This document shows, one piece after another, positions 18,508-30,116 of a stretch of 64,000 nucleotides of DNA. Below the pieces are notes generated by a model. It was not told the origin of the DNA, did no database searches, and saw only the letters and a list, made by a program, of their open reading frames with translations. Origin of the DNA: Chionoecetes opilio (lineage: Eukaryota > Arthropoda > Malacostraca > Decapoda > Majidae); contig JACEEZ010012757.1 in the NCBI GenBank assembly GCA_016584305.1, positions 89,501 through 153,500 of the forward strand, written 5' to 3'. Numbering within the stretch: the stretch's first letter is position 1; each line of letters opens with the position of its first letter. The position numbers were made by a program, and so were the translations under genes.

Positions 18508-18892
18508 TAGTCACTAAAAATCTTGTAATGGTGCCCAAATTACAATGGAAATTACGTTCTGGGCCTCAAGGGGTTAACCGCTAAAATATCTTTCCTTGCA
18601 TATTTCTTCCCATCCCTCATCTCTCATCCTAAACATCCTTTTCCTCACACTTCTCTTCTTCCTTCATTCATTCCTTCCCTCTATTTTCTAGTTTTCCTAT
18701 TCTTCCTTACTTCAAACCCAACATTTTTTCTCATATATCACTATCTTTTTCTCGCCTATCCTTCCTTCCTTTCCTTCGCTCTCTTGTTCTCTCTCTCAAT
18801 CAGTCATTTCCTCAAACCCAACATTCTGACTCATTTATCACTCATTTCTCTCTCTTTCTCCTCCTATCCTTCCTTCCTCCTTCCTTCCTTCC

Positions 18893-19026
18893 CTCTTAGC
18901 CTCTCTCTTCCTTCTATATAAGCCATAAACAAGCACTTATCATCAACACAATCCTTCCTTAATTCCCTCTTAGCCTCTCTCTTCCTTCTATATAAGCCAT
19001 ATACAAGCACGTATCATCAACACACA
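18893..19026 (+). repeat. Two-copy tandem repeat of about 73 bp
   Basis: ccctcttagcctctctc through catcaacaca occurs at about 18893 and again at about 18966 with few differences, inside a pyrimidine-rich region. Confidence 0.7.
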
Positions 19027-19119
19027 TTGCAATAACTGGACACACCTGGCTAACCTATCTGACTGACCTGGAATAAGCTGTAGCTACCTGTGAGAAAGTT
19101 TGTTTTAAGGTGACTATTA

Positions 19120-19465
19120 ATGCCTCCTTCCTTCCCTTTCCTTTCCTTACATAGTGTACCTAAATCTATCCTCTCCCTTCTATTCCCTTTTCCTTCAGTT
19201 TCTGTTAACCTTTCGTTCCCTTCCTTTCCCTTTCTTCTTGTACCTTTCCCTTCTTTTTTCTCTCTTGTTACCTTCCTTTCATTCTTTTCCTACCCTTGCC
19301 ATTCCCTTCCCTTCCCTTCCTTCCCTTCCCTTTCTTTCCCTACCTTCCATTCCTTCCCCTTCCTTTCCCTCCCTTTGCCCTACCCTTTCCATCCCTTCCT
19401 TTCCCTTCCAACCCTTCCTTTCCTTCCCTCCTTCCCTTCCCTTCCCTCCCTTCCCTTCCCTATCT
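19120..19465. repeat. Pyrimidine-rich ccttccctt repeat
   Basis: Irregular repeats of cctt/ccctt on the + strand. Open frames here are low-complexity. Confidence 0.85.
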
Positions 19466-19919
19466 CCACCAAGACAAATACAGGACAGTTTGTATGCAGT
19501 GTAAAAAATAAACTCATATCCAGTGTAGCCTTTTCGTCCCATCCATAAACTCTAAATATATAAACAAGATACATTAAGTAAAGACATTATAGATAGATAC
19601 ATTACAGATAGATACATTAATACACAAGATACATTATAGATTGACGTAGATACATTAATTAAACAATAAGATAGACCGCTGTTTTGCCTTGGGTATTTCT
19701 GGGTTTGTTTACATGTTTCAGGGATTTATTAGTAAGATTCAAGGGAAAAAATAAAGATTGCTTGGGATTTCTGGGTTTATTTACTTGTTTCTGGGTTTCG
19801 TTAGTGAGGTATTGAAGTATTTCTTGGGGGAAAGAAAGACTGCTTGGGATTTCTGGGTTTATTTTTCTTTGTAGGTAATGTTTCTATTAGACTGACTGCC
19901 TACCTTGTCTGTTTTCCAT

Positions 19920-19922
<3 letters not shown>
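19466..19922. other. No gene recognised
   Basis: Contains short tagatacatta repeats near 19580-19660 and a doubled ttgggatttctgggttt motif near 19760 and 19845. No coding signal was seen. Confidence 0.4.

Positions 19923-19923
<1 letters not shown>

Positions 19924-19991
<68 letters not shown>
19924..19991. repeat. (TC)n microsatellite
   Basis: About 34 tandem tc dinucleotides. Confidence 0.95.
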
Positions 19992-19997
<6 letters not shown>

Positions 19998-20142
19998 CCT
20001 CTATCACCTATAAAAAATAACATGAACATCTTGACAACAACAAAAACAGCAGGTTGGGTTGGCAGCTGTTTACTTCAATCTTGGCTTCACAATATTCCCA
20101 CAGCCACAACTATTGCTATATTTTTCATAGCTTTCAGTGCCT

Positions 20143-21570
20143 CCCCATTATCACAGCCTCCCCATTCCCACAACTTCCCCATTCCCACAATTACCACAGC
20201 CTCCCCATTCCCACAATTACCACAGCCTCCCCATTCCCACAATTACCACAGCCTCCCCATTCCCACAACTTCCCCATTCCCACAATTACCACAGCCTCCC
20301 CATTCCCACAACTTCCCCATTCCCACAATTACCACAGCCTCCCCATTCCCACAATTCCACAGCCTCCCCATTCCACAACTACCACAGCCTCCCCATTCCC
20401 ACAACTTCCCCATTCCCACAATTACCACAGCCTCCCCATTCCCACAATTACCACAGCCTCCCCATTCCCACAACTTCCCATTCCCACAATTACCACAGCC
20501 TCCCCATTCCCACAACTTCCCCATTACCACAGCCTCCCCATTCCCACAATTCCAACAGCCTCCCCATTCCCACAATTCCCACAGCCTCCCCATTCCCACA
20601 ATTACCACAGCCTCCCCATTCCCACAATTACCACAGCCTCCCCATTCCCACAACTTCCCCATTCCCACAATTACCACAGCCTCCCCATTCCCACAATTCC
20701 AACAGCCTCCCCATTCCCACAATTCCCACAGCCTCCCCATTCCCACAATTACCACAGCCTCCCATTCCCACAATTACCACAGCCTCCCCATTCCACAATT
20801 ACCACAGCCTCCCCATTCCCACAATTACCACAGCCTCCCCATTCCCACAGTTACCACAGCCTCCCCATTCCCACAATTACACACAGCCTCCACATTCCCA
20901 CAATTATCACAGCCTCCACATTCCCACAATTACCACAGCCTCCACATTCCCACAACTTCCCCATTCCCACAATTACCACAGCCTCTCCATTCCCACAATT
21001 CCAATAGCCTCCCCATTCCCACAATTCCCACAGCCTCCCCATTCCCACAATTACCACAGCCTCCCCATTCCCACAATTACCACAGCCTCCCCATTCCCAC
21101 AATTACCACAGCCTCCCCATTCCCACAGTTACCACAGCCTCCCCATTCCCACAATTACCACAGCCTCCCCATTCCCACAATTACCACAGCCTCCACATTC
21201 CCACAATTACCACAGCCTCCACATTCCCACAATTCCCACAGCCTCCCCATTCCCACAATTACCACAGCCTCCCCATTCCCACAATTCCCACAGCCTCCTC
21301 ATTCCCACAATTACCACAGCCTCCCCATTCCCACAATTACCACAGCCTCCCCATTCCCACAATTACCACAGCCTCCCCATTCCCACAATTACCACAGCCT
21401 CCCCATTCCCACAATTACCACAGCCTCCACATTCCCACAATTACCACAGCCTCCACATTCCCACAATTACCACAGCCTCCACATTCCCACAATTTCCACA
21501 GCCTCCCCATTCCCACAACTTCTCCATTCCCACAATTACCACAGCCTCCCCATTCCCACAATTTCCACAG
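20143..21570 (+). repeat. 26-bp minisatellite with 17-bp variants
   Basis: Tandem units of cacaattaccacagcc + tccccattcc (26 bp), interspersed with shorter cacaacttccccattcc units. Frames open for several hundred codons (His/Ser/Pro/Thr-rich) follow from the unit having no stop. A 587-codon frame is not considered a gene. The array's right flank is shared with the 25354-25760 array. Confidence 0.95.
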
Positions 21571-21795
21571 CATTACAAAGCCCACTACGCAATAATACAT
21601 GCATAGTAACAACAGTGTATCATACAGTGAGGGTTTGGCAACTTATTTTATTAGGGAGACGAAGATAATGTTCTAAAAGGATAAATTGTAGAGTTGATGT
21701 AGCGTTTTAGCCTTAATTCTCGTGTTTTAAAATTTCAATGGATAATAATCAGTGTTTTGAATACGATTTCAATATAATAGCACGTAGTACCGTGG
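21571..21795 (+). repeat. Right flank shared with the 25.8-kb locus
   Basis: About 220 bp (gtgtatcatacagtga, cttattttattaggga, gtgttttaaaatttca) match 25786-26005 at perhaps 85%. Both copies directly follow a CCCACAA-type minisatellite, so array and flank probably duplicated together. Confidence 0.8.
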
Positions 21796-22380
21796 ATAAC
21801 AGTAAAGTCGCCAGGACAACTTTTTTTTCTGTTTACAGACGTGTGGTGGCGTTAATACTTACATTTCTACATCCATGATTTCAGGAAAGTTAGAAGGGGC
21901 TATCTGGAGAGTCTGTGTCATTTTGTGTCTTCATCTGTGTCATATTATGGCTATAAATGAACAAATTACAAAAATATCTACAAAGTGGCTACCAACAGTC
22001 AAGTCGCCATCTAGTGTTTATTTTCTGAGTGTCGTACCGCTGTCGTCGTCGCCCGAAAAAAAACCGCGTAGTGAAATTTGAAACCGTATATACTTGCAGA
22101 TACAAAGCATAAAACAACGCTGAAACAGAGTAGATTATACAGTCATGATATAAACTATTGTGTATTATCTTCAGTGGCACATACAAATCAGTAGTGAGGC
22201 TATAATTCGTAATATATGGCGCCTGGCGCCTGACTGTTATCTACGGTAGATTAATTGCAAAATAATACAAACTTAATGAAAAAAGTTGATTAAATAATTA
22301 GTAGCAATGATAAAAATAACAATATTAGATAAAATTGCTGATCTAAGCATTATTATTAGTTATGGAAGTGACAGAGGAAC
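21796..22380. other. AT-rich DNA, no gene recognised
   Basis: Contains a short palindrome atggcgcctggcgcct near 22215. No ORF with coding character. Confidence 0.4.
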
Positions 22381-22388
22381 GTTCTGGA

Positions 22389-22641
22389 CAGGGATGCCAC
22401 TCCTTGGGATTTTTCCCAAGATCTTGGGATCTGGGCCATGGCCTTGGGATATTTTTTGTCTTATCTTGGGATTTTTTGGGGATTCACGTATTTCTCCAGT
22501 AGTTTATCTGAAGGTAAGCATGTGTACCGTATTTAGGGTTCAGTTTCAATGTTTTTTTAATGACCTTGAGATATTTTTGTCTATCTTGGGATATTTTGGG
22601 GTCAGTCTTGGGATTTCTGAATATTTAGAGTGGCATCCCTG
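22389..22641. mobile_element. hAT MITE with ttgggat subterminal repeats
   Basis: Inverted ends cagggatgccactc and its exact reverse complement, with the perfect 8-bp duplication gttctgga (22381-22388, 22642-22649). About nine copies of cttgggat/ttgggata fill both subterminal zones. Non-coding, 253 bp. Confidence 0.92.
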
Positions 22642-22649
22642 GTTCTGGA

Positions 22650-23027
22650 GCCTCCCACAATGCACCGCGCGGGGCAGGGTCGCCGAGGGTGGCCGAGCAG
22701 ACTGACGCCTTGAAGAACTGTACCGCGTTATAGTGTGTTAATACCTACGTTGTGTGCGTTATTACCGGCGGTGTGTGCGTGTGCGTGCGTGCGTGTGTAC
22801 AGATGAACATAAGGAACCGATAAAACAGTGAGGCGCGGGACTGAAAGGTGTAAATAGCTGGTGTTGTGTGCAAGGCTGTCAACCCTCGCGTGTGTGTGTG
22901 CGTGTAGCGGCGGCCTACTGACGCTACCACCATTACTGGGGCAGGACGCGTACACGGCCTGCTCCCCCCCCCCCCTCCTTCCCCTACAGCACAGTGTTGG
23001 GGGCACAGCCACAGCCACGCCCACCAG
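22650..23027 (+). promoter_or_regulatory. Possible promoter and noncoding first exon
   Basis: CpG-rich stretch (cgcgcggggcagggtcgccg, gcggcggcc) ending in a consensus donor, caccag followed by gtaggt at 23028. No ATG-initiated conserved protein is visible. It could be a 5' UTR exon of a gene whose coding exons lie elsewhere. It could also be an ordinary GC-rich repeat. Confidence 0.3.
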
Positions 23028-23654
23028 GTAGGTACTGTGTGGGTAGTGGTAAGAGGCGGGGAGCTTAGTCTAGTATAGGGGCGGCCTGGGTGGGTATGTT
23101 TGTCTAGGCGGGTTGGGTGCGTGAGGCAGGTGTTATGCAGGGAGGCACCGCGCGCACATTGTTATTGTTTTTGTTTCCTTGTCACGCCTCACCAGTGTTC
23201 CTTGATTACACTGCTTGTGTAACTACATTTTTAAGCAAATATTACTGGGCGACATTCTTTAGATATCCAGAAAGGTAAAGGCCTACCTGTTAAAATATAG
23301 TTTTTTGGATACATCAACCTTCACCCTTTTGTATGTTGTGTATAAATAAAGATCATATGCAGTAATAAGAATGCACTTCTGGATCTAACACACACAGATA
23401 AGATGAACCATTGTATCCAGGAAGGATTTTATGAACAAATATCTTGTTGCCCAGTAGCTTAAAATTGTTCTTACTGGGCGACAGTTTTCCATCACTGGGA
23501 GATATTTTGGTCGCCCAGTTAGCATGTTAAAAAATGCACTGGCTTGTGTGTGTGTGTGTGTAAGATAAGCTAAGGTGATGATTAGGTCCACTATGCACCA
23601 GTTATGCTGTGTTAAGTTATCCACTATATGATATCCACCAGTTATCCACTCTAC
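23028..23654. other. No gene recognised
   Basis: Mixed DNA with a short (gt)n near 23545. A sequence near 23575-23620 (gatgattaggtccactatgcaccagttatgc) recurs at about 32998-33030. Confidence 0.4.
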
Positions 23655-23887
23655 ACAGCCTCTACATTCCCACAATTCCCACAACCCTAACGTATACTCC
23701 CACAATTCCCACAACCTCTCCCGTATATTCCCACAATTCCCACAACCTCTCCCGTATATTCCCACAATTCCCACAACCTCTACCGTATATTCCCACAATT
23801 CCCACAACCTCTCCCGTATATTCTCACAATTCCCACAACCTCTACCGTATATTCCCACAATTCCCACAACCTCTACCGTATATTCCT
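23655..23887 (+). repeat. 31-bp minisatellite, left part
   Basis: Units of cccacaattcccacaac + ctctaccgtatatt, about 7 copies. Apparently the same array as 25354-25760, split by a LINE insertion. Confidence 0.9.
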
Positions 23888-23904
23888 ACAACTCAAACAA
23901 GGTT

Positions 23905-25068
23905 TTGCATATAGGAAGTAATAACCATCAAATTAACTACTCAATGGACGGACATGAACTTTCCAATGTTACCGAAGAAAAAGACTTGGGGGCTATTATA
24001 AGCAACGACCTCAAGCCCAGTAAACATTGTTCAGAAGTTGTTAAGAGAGTTAACACATTAACTGGTTTCATAGGAAGAACTTTCGAATGTAAGTCTGAAA
24101 AATTAATTCCTACACTTTTAATGCGATCGTACGTCCTCATCTTGAATATTGCGTTCAGTTCTGGTCACCCTACTATAGAAAAGACAAGCGCTTGTGAGCC
24201 CTTCGGACCCATGTATTGATGTTTGTAGTAGTAGTATATATTAGACAACATGTGATTGTAAACTCCAATCGTGTTGTTGCTGTCGTTGGTCACTGGTCAA
24301 AGTGCCTCGGGGTAGACCACGTTCCGTGTGATTCCAACCCTTTGTGTTCCGTGTGATTCCAACACCCACACACTAACACACGCACACAAACGTCCATGAG
24401 TCTACTGAGTTTGTGGAATACGGCAAGACGTTACCGCAGAGTTTTTCATGTAATCTAATACTCCTAAAAGTGTTTTTAGCCCAAAAGCCCCCTTCAAAAT
24501 GATTCAATCGACATGGGACCAAGCCGCTTACCACCTACGATATATTTGCGATATTTTGAGCCTACTCTCATCAAAATTGTATTTAAAGTTTCGGCTACCC
24601 AAAACAGACAGACAGACAGACACATAGACACACGGCTACTCCTATAGTATATTAGATATTATCAAACTGGAGAGAGTACAAAGAAAAGTTACTAAAATGA
24701 TTCCGCGCTTGCGAAACAAGTCATACGAAGAGCGATTGAAGGAACTTAACTTGTTCAGTTTGTCAAAACGTAGATTGCGAGGAGACTTAATAGAATTGTT
24801 AAAAATGTTTCATGGCTTCGATAATGTTAACATAAACGACTATTTGACTATTGATTGGACAAGCACTACTCGTGGTAATGGATACAAGATCATTGGTAAG
24901 CGATTTCGGTCACATGAAGCGAAGCACTTTTTCTTTAATAGAGTTGTTAATATATGGAACTCTCTTCCAGCACAAGTAGTTAATAGTAACACGGTTGAGG
25001 CGTTTAAGAACAAACTAGATAAATACTTAGCATCAACTGCCACACTCGATTACTTCGGCCCTACGTAA
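23905..25068 (+). pseudogene. LINE reverse-transcriptase C-terminal region, interrupted
   Basis: Residues from 23905 (HIGSNN, then VTEEKDLGAIISNDLKPSKHC) form the region just after the RT palm, ending SGHPTIEK. The frame is broken by a 472-bp insertion. It resumes at 24658 with IIKLERVQRKVTKMIPRLR and RRLRGDLIELLKMFHG, then FFFNRVVNIWNSLPAQVV and FKNKLDKYL before the stop at 25066-25068. A short frame shift also affects the first part near 24135-24180. The catalytic domain itself is missing through 5' truncation. Confidence 0.8.
24186..24657 (+). mobile_element. Retroelement 3' end nested in the LINE ORF
   Basis: Starts at aagcgcttgtg and ends ggctactcctatagtatattagat after an (acag)n tract. 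The last 240 bp recur at 32759-32996 with the same 3' end but a shorter 5' end, the pattern expected for a 5'-truncating retroelement. Excising it restores the LINE reading frame (gac|att). Confidence 0.75.
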
Positions 25069-25353
25069 ACTTTTTTTTTTTTTTGTAGCGTTAGCTTTAG
25101 TTTAGAGTCTGTCTCTCCTTCAATCTTTCCTATCAAATTCCATGGCAGTTTTTTCAATACTGCATGGTGATTTTTCTCACTTTTTTTCGTGCTGGCCTCG
25201 GCCGGAGGGAGAGGTGGGTGGGGAGGAGCCTTCAACTTTACTATTCTTTTACCTCTAACACGTAGAAACTAAAGTGGTAGAAAGTAGTCACAGACAGCCT
25301 CGTTTGGCCCAGTAGGGCTGTTGCTGTCTGTTCTTCCTTTGTATTCCTTTGTA

Positions 25354-25770
25354 TAATTCCCACAACCTCTACCGTATATTCCCACAACTCCCACAACCCT
25401 ACCGTATATTCCCACAACTCCCACAACCCTACCGTATATTCCCACAACTCCCACAACCCTACCGTATATTCTCACAATTCCCACAACCTCTGCCGTATAT
25501 TCCCAGAATTCCCACAACCTCTCCTGTATACTCCCACAATTCCCACAACCTCTACCGTATATTCCCACAATTCCCACAACCTCTCCCGTATACTCCCACA
25601 ATTCCCACAATTCCCACAACCTCTACCGTATATTCCCACAATTCCCACAACCTCTACCGTATATTCCCACAATTCCCACAAACCTACCGTATATTCCCAC
25701 AATTCCCACAAACTCTACTGTATATTCCCACAATTCCCACAGCCTCTACATTCCCACAACTTCTCCATTC
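25354..25770 (+). repeat. 31-bp minisatellite, right part
   Basis: About 13 units of the 23655 array, some shortened, followed by the conserved flank at 25786. Confidence 0.9.
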
Positions 25771-25785
25771 CCACATGTCCCCACA

Positions 25786-26005
25786 AGATTACATAGCCCA
25801 TTACGTGATAATACATACATAGTAACGAATTACAATAGTGTATCATACAGTGAAGGGTTGACAACTTATTTTATTAGGGAGATTAAGATAGTGTTCTAAA
25901 AGTACATTGTTAGAGTTGATATAGCTTTTTAGTCTTAATTCACGTGTTTTAAAATTTCAGTGGAGTAGTAATCAGTGTTTTGAATTGGAGTTCAATAGAG
26001 AAGCA
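25786..26005 (+). repeat. Right flank shared with the 21.6-kb locus
   Basis: Counterpart of 21571-21795; see there. Differences are mostly single-base changes and short indels. Confidence 0.8.
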
Positions 26006-26245
26006 CGTAGTAGTGCACAACAATACAAACTTAATAAGAAAACTACAGTTCGTACTAAAGGTAAAAAATGTAACTAAATTAAGACAATCTGAGTTGGGGT
26101 TCAACCTCGTTATTATTTTTATTTTCATCAGTAGGAGAAAAACCCGAAGAAAAAGAGAGCTTTGGCGTGATGAAGGAGTCATATAGATTGTATATTGCCA
26201 ATGCTTTGTTCAATACTGAAATCTGACCAACCTCGGTCTTTCAAC

Positions 26246-26295
26246 TACTTTATTTTTTTACATCACAAAGGACTGGCCAAGGACACACAAAAATG
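26246..26295 (-). repeat. SINE 3' end fragment
   Basis: ttttttacatcacaaagg followed by actggccaagg matches the 3' part of the SINE at 13112-13402. The adjoining A-rich sequence turns into the 15-bp array that follows. Confidence 0.65.
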
Positions 26296-27112
26296 CGTTT
26301 CGAAAAAACTGCACTTAAAAAAAATGCACTTCGAAAAAAATGCATTTCGTAAAAATGCATTTCGAAAAAATGCACTTCGAAAAAATGCACTTCGTAAAAA
26401 TGCATTTCGAAAAAATGCACTTCGAAAAAATGCACTTCGAAAAAATGCACTTCGTAAAAATGCATTTCGAAAAAATGCACTTCGAAAAAATGCATTTCGA
26501 AAAAATGCACTTCGAAAAAATGCACTTCGAAAAAAATGCACTTCGTAAAAATGCATTTCGAAAAAATGCACTTCGAAAAAATGCACTTCGAAAAAAATGC
26601 ACTTCGAAAAAATGCACTTCGAAAAAAATGTACTTCGAAAAAATTCACTTCGAAAAAAATGCTTTTCGAAAAAATGCACTTCGAAAAAAATGCACTTCGA
26701 AAAAATGCACTTCGAAAAAAATGCACTTCGAAAAAATGCACTTTAAAAAATGCACCTCGAAACAAATGCACTTCGAAAAAAATGCACTTCGAAAAAATGC
26801 ACTTTGAAAAAAATGCACTTCGAAAAAATGCACTTTAAAAAATGCACCTCGAAACAAATGCACTTCGAAAAAAATGCACTTCGAAAAAATGCACTTCGAA
26901 AAAAATGCACTTCGAAAAAATGCACTTTAAAAAATGCACCTCGAAACAAATGCACTTCGGAAAAAATGCACTTCAAACGAAAAAAATGCACTTCGAACAA
27001 AATGCACTTCGAAAAAAATGCACTTCGAAAAAAATGCTCATAAAAAAAATGCACTTCAAACAAATGCACTTCGAAAAAATGCACTTCGAAAAAAATGCAT
27101 TTCGAAAAAAAA
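26296..27112 (+). repeat. 15-bp minisatellite (aaaaatgcacttcga)
   Basis: About 54 units of tgcacttcgaaaaaa with variants tgcatttcgtaaaaa and tgcactttaaaaaa. Because 15 is a multiple of three, each frame encodes a simple Lys/Met/His or Phe/Glu-rich repeat. These are not genes. Confidence 0.95.
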
Positions 27113-27627
27113 GACCTCCAAAAGGTCTTTTGGTGTCTCCTCTGTCATGCACTCCTCATCTCCTCTGTTCTCTCCTCCTGTTCTCTCCACCTCTCTCATG
27201 TCCTGTCAAAGACTACTCTATACATAGAGTAGTCTTTGGTCCTGCTCAGAAAAAGGATGCCATCAGCATATACTACGCTAAGTAACATCTAACCAAATAT
27301 CTTGTTTTTACTATAATTTTATGTTGGCCCCAGTCAGAGCTTATCTTATTTATATGAGAATAAAAAAGAGAGAGAGAAAAAAAAGGTATTTGAGATCAGG
27401 GGCTATTCATAAAACATTCGGGGCTACAGCCCCCAATGCCCAGGCCCTACGCCCCTGGGCATTACTAGGGTTTAAGGGTATGCCAAAAACAACCCACTGG
27501 CATCTACAGTATATACGTACATTGACGAGAAATAGATTTTTAAAGTTAGATTCTTGAAATGCATCAGGGAGTTGCTCGGGAAATGGGTACATGGAGAAAG
27601 CTAGGACAGGAAGGTGTGTTCAAATAA
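27113..27627. other. No gene recognised
   Basis: Includes a perfect hairpin with arms agactactctat / atagagtagtct near 27208-27235, and GC-rich cccaggccctacgcccctggg near 27438. No conserved ORF. Confidence 0.4.
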
Positions 27628-27630
27628 GTG

Positions 27631-27631
<1 letters not shown>

Positions 27632-27720
<89 letters not shown>
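27632..27720. repeat. (TA)n microsatellite
   Basis: About 44 tandem ta dinucleotides. Confidence 0.95.
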
Positions 27721-27726
<6 letters not shown>

Positions 27727-28317
27727 GATTCCCCGGTGAATAGAGTAGTTAGGTTATACAGGCAGAGGTGTAAAAAGTGCCAAGCTTTGTTACTTAAGTT
27801 AAAATATTGTTACAATGACAAATTTTTACTCCAAGTACAAAATTAATAAAAGTACCCAAAGTTTGATAATCAAATGATCAATTAAATGATCAAGGTACTT
27901 ATTTACTTTTTGATCATTGAGTACTCAAATACTCAAGTAATCACCTGCCTGGCCCGCATCCGTTCATGTAATAGATTTGTTACAAAAATATGCTATCACT
28001 TAAAATTGAAAAATATATAGTACAAAAAATGAAGAAATCAAGTTGAATCATAAAAAATGTACCTAGTTTTTTTTTTTATCCATGTACTTTAAAAATGGTT
28101 TAAGAAATCAACATTTTTTTGGCGGTGTGGTCTTATAGACCAGCAGTGAGTCAATTCTCTCCCGCGGGGCTGCTGGACGCTCACGGCGGTCCTGTAAGCT
28201 ACGTAGATGCACGCGGTGGAGCCGCCAAAGTTCATCGTCGAGATATGTACATTTCATGCAGGCAACCAGGAGGATGCAGTGTTCACCCTTCACGCTGAGC
28301 ACTTAGTTATGGTGGCG
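27721..28317. other. No gene recognised
   Basis: AT-rich with repeated catg/tcaagta-like words at 27880-27940, then GC-richer DNA from 28120. No coding signal was identified. Confidence 0.4.
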
Positions 28318-29705
28318 TGGTTGGCAATGGACCCTACCCATAACTACGTCACGGTTTGTTTACATCGTGCATTGTGGGGATAAGTCGGGGTCGCCGCGGG
28401 TGGACCTACGAAGGGAAAACTACGGCGATGGAAGAATTTCGAGTTACTTTGCGCGAAATTGATATAACAGGTGCTATATTACTGTGCTCTGTTCTCGCTG
28501 ACAACACTATAGAGAAGACCTGAGGTAATGGCTGATGTGCAGAGGCTTCTAAACCAAGAAAACAGAGTCATAACAGAGCCTCGTCAAAAGGTAAGCAACT
28601 GGTAGGTACGTAATGTGTCCCTACCACTTGCTTACTTCTTAATGAGACTCTGCTGTGACTGTTTTCCTGGTTTAGAAGCCTTTGCACAAGAAACATCACC
28701 TCAGGTCTTCTCTATGTTGTCAGCGAGCACGGAAATATAGCACCTGGAATATCAATTTCGCCCAAAACAACTCGAATTTTTTTCATCGTCGTAGTCTTCT
28801 CTTTGTAGGTTGTACATATTCATGTTTATGATAGTATTAAAATACCTTATTAATTGAGTTCCTTTTGTTGTCTTTCCTCATTATAAGTAGTGGTACATCA
28901 TGGTTTAAGTGTTACTTGACGAGCCAATGAATACTCTTGAGTCTATACCAACATCACCAACCTTAATTTGCTTTGATTTATCTTATTACTCCATCCATAA
29001 ACAAGTTGCATAACCACGGTGACATTACCCATCCTTGCCTCATGGTACCTGGTACTGTCGTCTACCGATAATTTTATCCCTACACAAATCGGGAAAACTC
29101 GCCGACGGTTATGGTTAGGTTAGATTTTCCTTTGATTTATCTTATTACTCCATCCATAAACAAGTTGCATAACCACGGTGACATTACCCATCCTTGCCTC
29201 ATGGTACCTGGTACTCTCGTCTACCGAAATGCTCATCCCCACACAAATCGGGAAAACTCGCCGACGGTAATGGTTAGGTTAGGTTACCGTTAGGAAACTG
29301 CATTCATGGATTTAGAGAAAGCATAGATACATATCCAGATGAACACCGAACTCACTTTGGTGGACGAAACTATTTTTTTCTGGTGTGATTTTATGTGTTT
29401 TGAATGAATCTGCTAACCGTTTATGTCGCAATTTATTATTATTATTTTTTTTTTTTTTGCAAAATGACAAAAAAAATTGAACCTAAACCTAACCTAACCT
29501 TTACCTATACCTAACCTAACCATCTATACCTAACCTAACCTTTACCTAACTATAAAAACAAAAACAAAAACAAAACACTTTTACATAACAAAATAACAAA
29601 ACAAAAAATTGCGACAGAAACGGTTAGCAAATTCATTAAAAACACTTAAAAACACACCAGAAAAAAATAGTTTCGTCCACCAAAGTGAGTTCGGTGTTCA
29701 TCTGG

Positions 29706-29776
29706 ACTAATACCAAAGCATATGACAGAGTAGACTGGGAGGGAATGTGGGCTGTATTGAAGGATTAAAGAGTGTG
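29706..29776 (+). pseudogene. Reverse-transcriptase block remnant
   Basis: Reads TKAYDRVDWEGMWAVLKD and then a stop. This matches the first catalytic-Asp block (xxAYDRVD) of an RT family in which RQGCVMSPWLFNLFMDG normally follows some 50 residues later. The latter block is present nearby at 29965-30035, so both derive from one decayed element. Confidence 0.65.
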
Positions 29777-30116
29777 TATGGAGTGGAGTATGTATGTATA
29801 ACTAATAAACTTTTACCTGTGATTATGAATACCTAACCTAACTTACCTTTACCTAACCTAACGGTAACCTAACCTAGCCATTACCGTCGGCGAGTTTTCC
29901 CGATTATAGTAGTATAGTAGTAGATTATTATAGTAGGGACGAGCATTTCGGTAGACGAGAGTACCAGGTACCATGAGGCAAGGATGGGTAATGTCACCGT
30001 GGTTATGCAACTTGTTTATGGATGGAGTAATAAGATAAATCAAAGCAAAATCTAACCTAACCATTACCGTCGCCGAATTTTCCCGATATGTGTAGGGATA
30101 AAAATATCGGTAGGCG

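Larger units (their letters stand above)
17905..18577. mobile_element. piggyBac-like TTAA MITE, copy D, interrupted
   Basis: TTAA at 17905-17908 and 18574-18577 with the family termini. A Tigger-like element sits inside at 18049-18507. Removing it restores the 213-bp layout. Confidence 0.9.
23888..25353 (+). mobile_element. 5'-truncated CR1/L2-like LINE inside a minisatellite
   Basis: Lies between two parts of the 31-bp array. It carries the end of a reverse-transcriptase ORF (23905-24185 and 24658-25068), then a 3' UTR and a short tail of cctttgtatt repeats at 25333-25353. A second retroelement piece (24186-24657) is nested in its ORF. Confidence 0.8.

Noticed and set aside
20143..21668. 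Open frame of 587 codons (His/Pro/Ser repeats)
   Set aside because: It lies wholly in the (TC)n tract and 26-bp minisatellite, overlapping frames are also open, and frame is not preserved across unit length variants.
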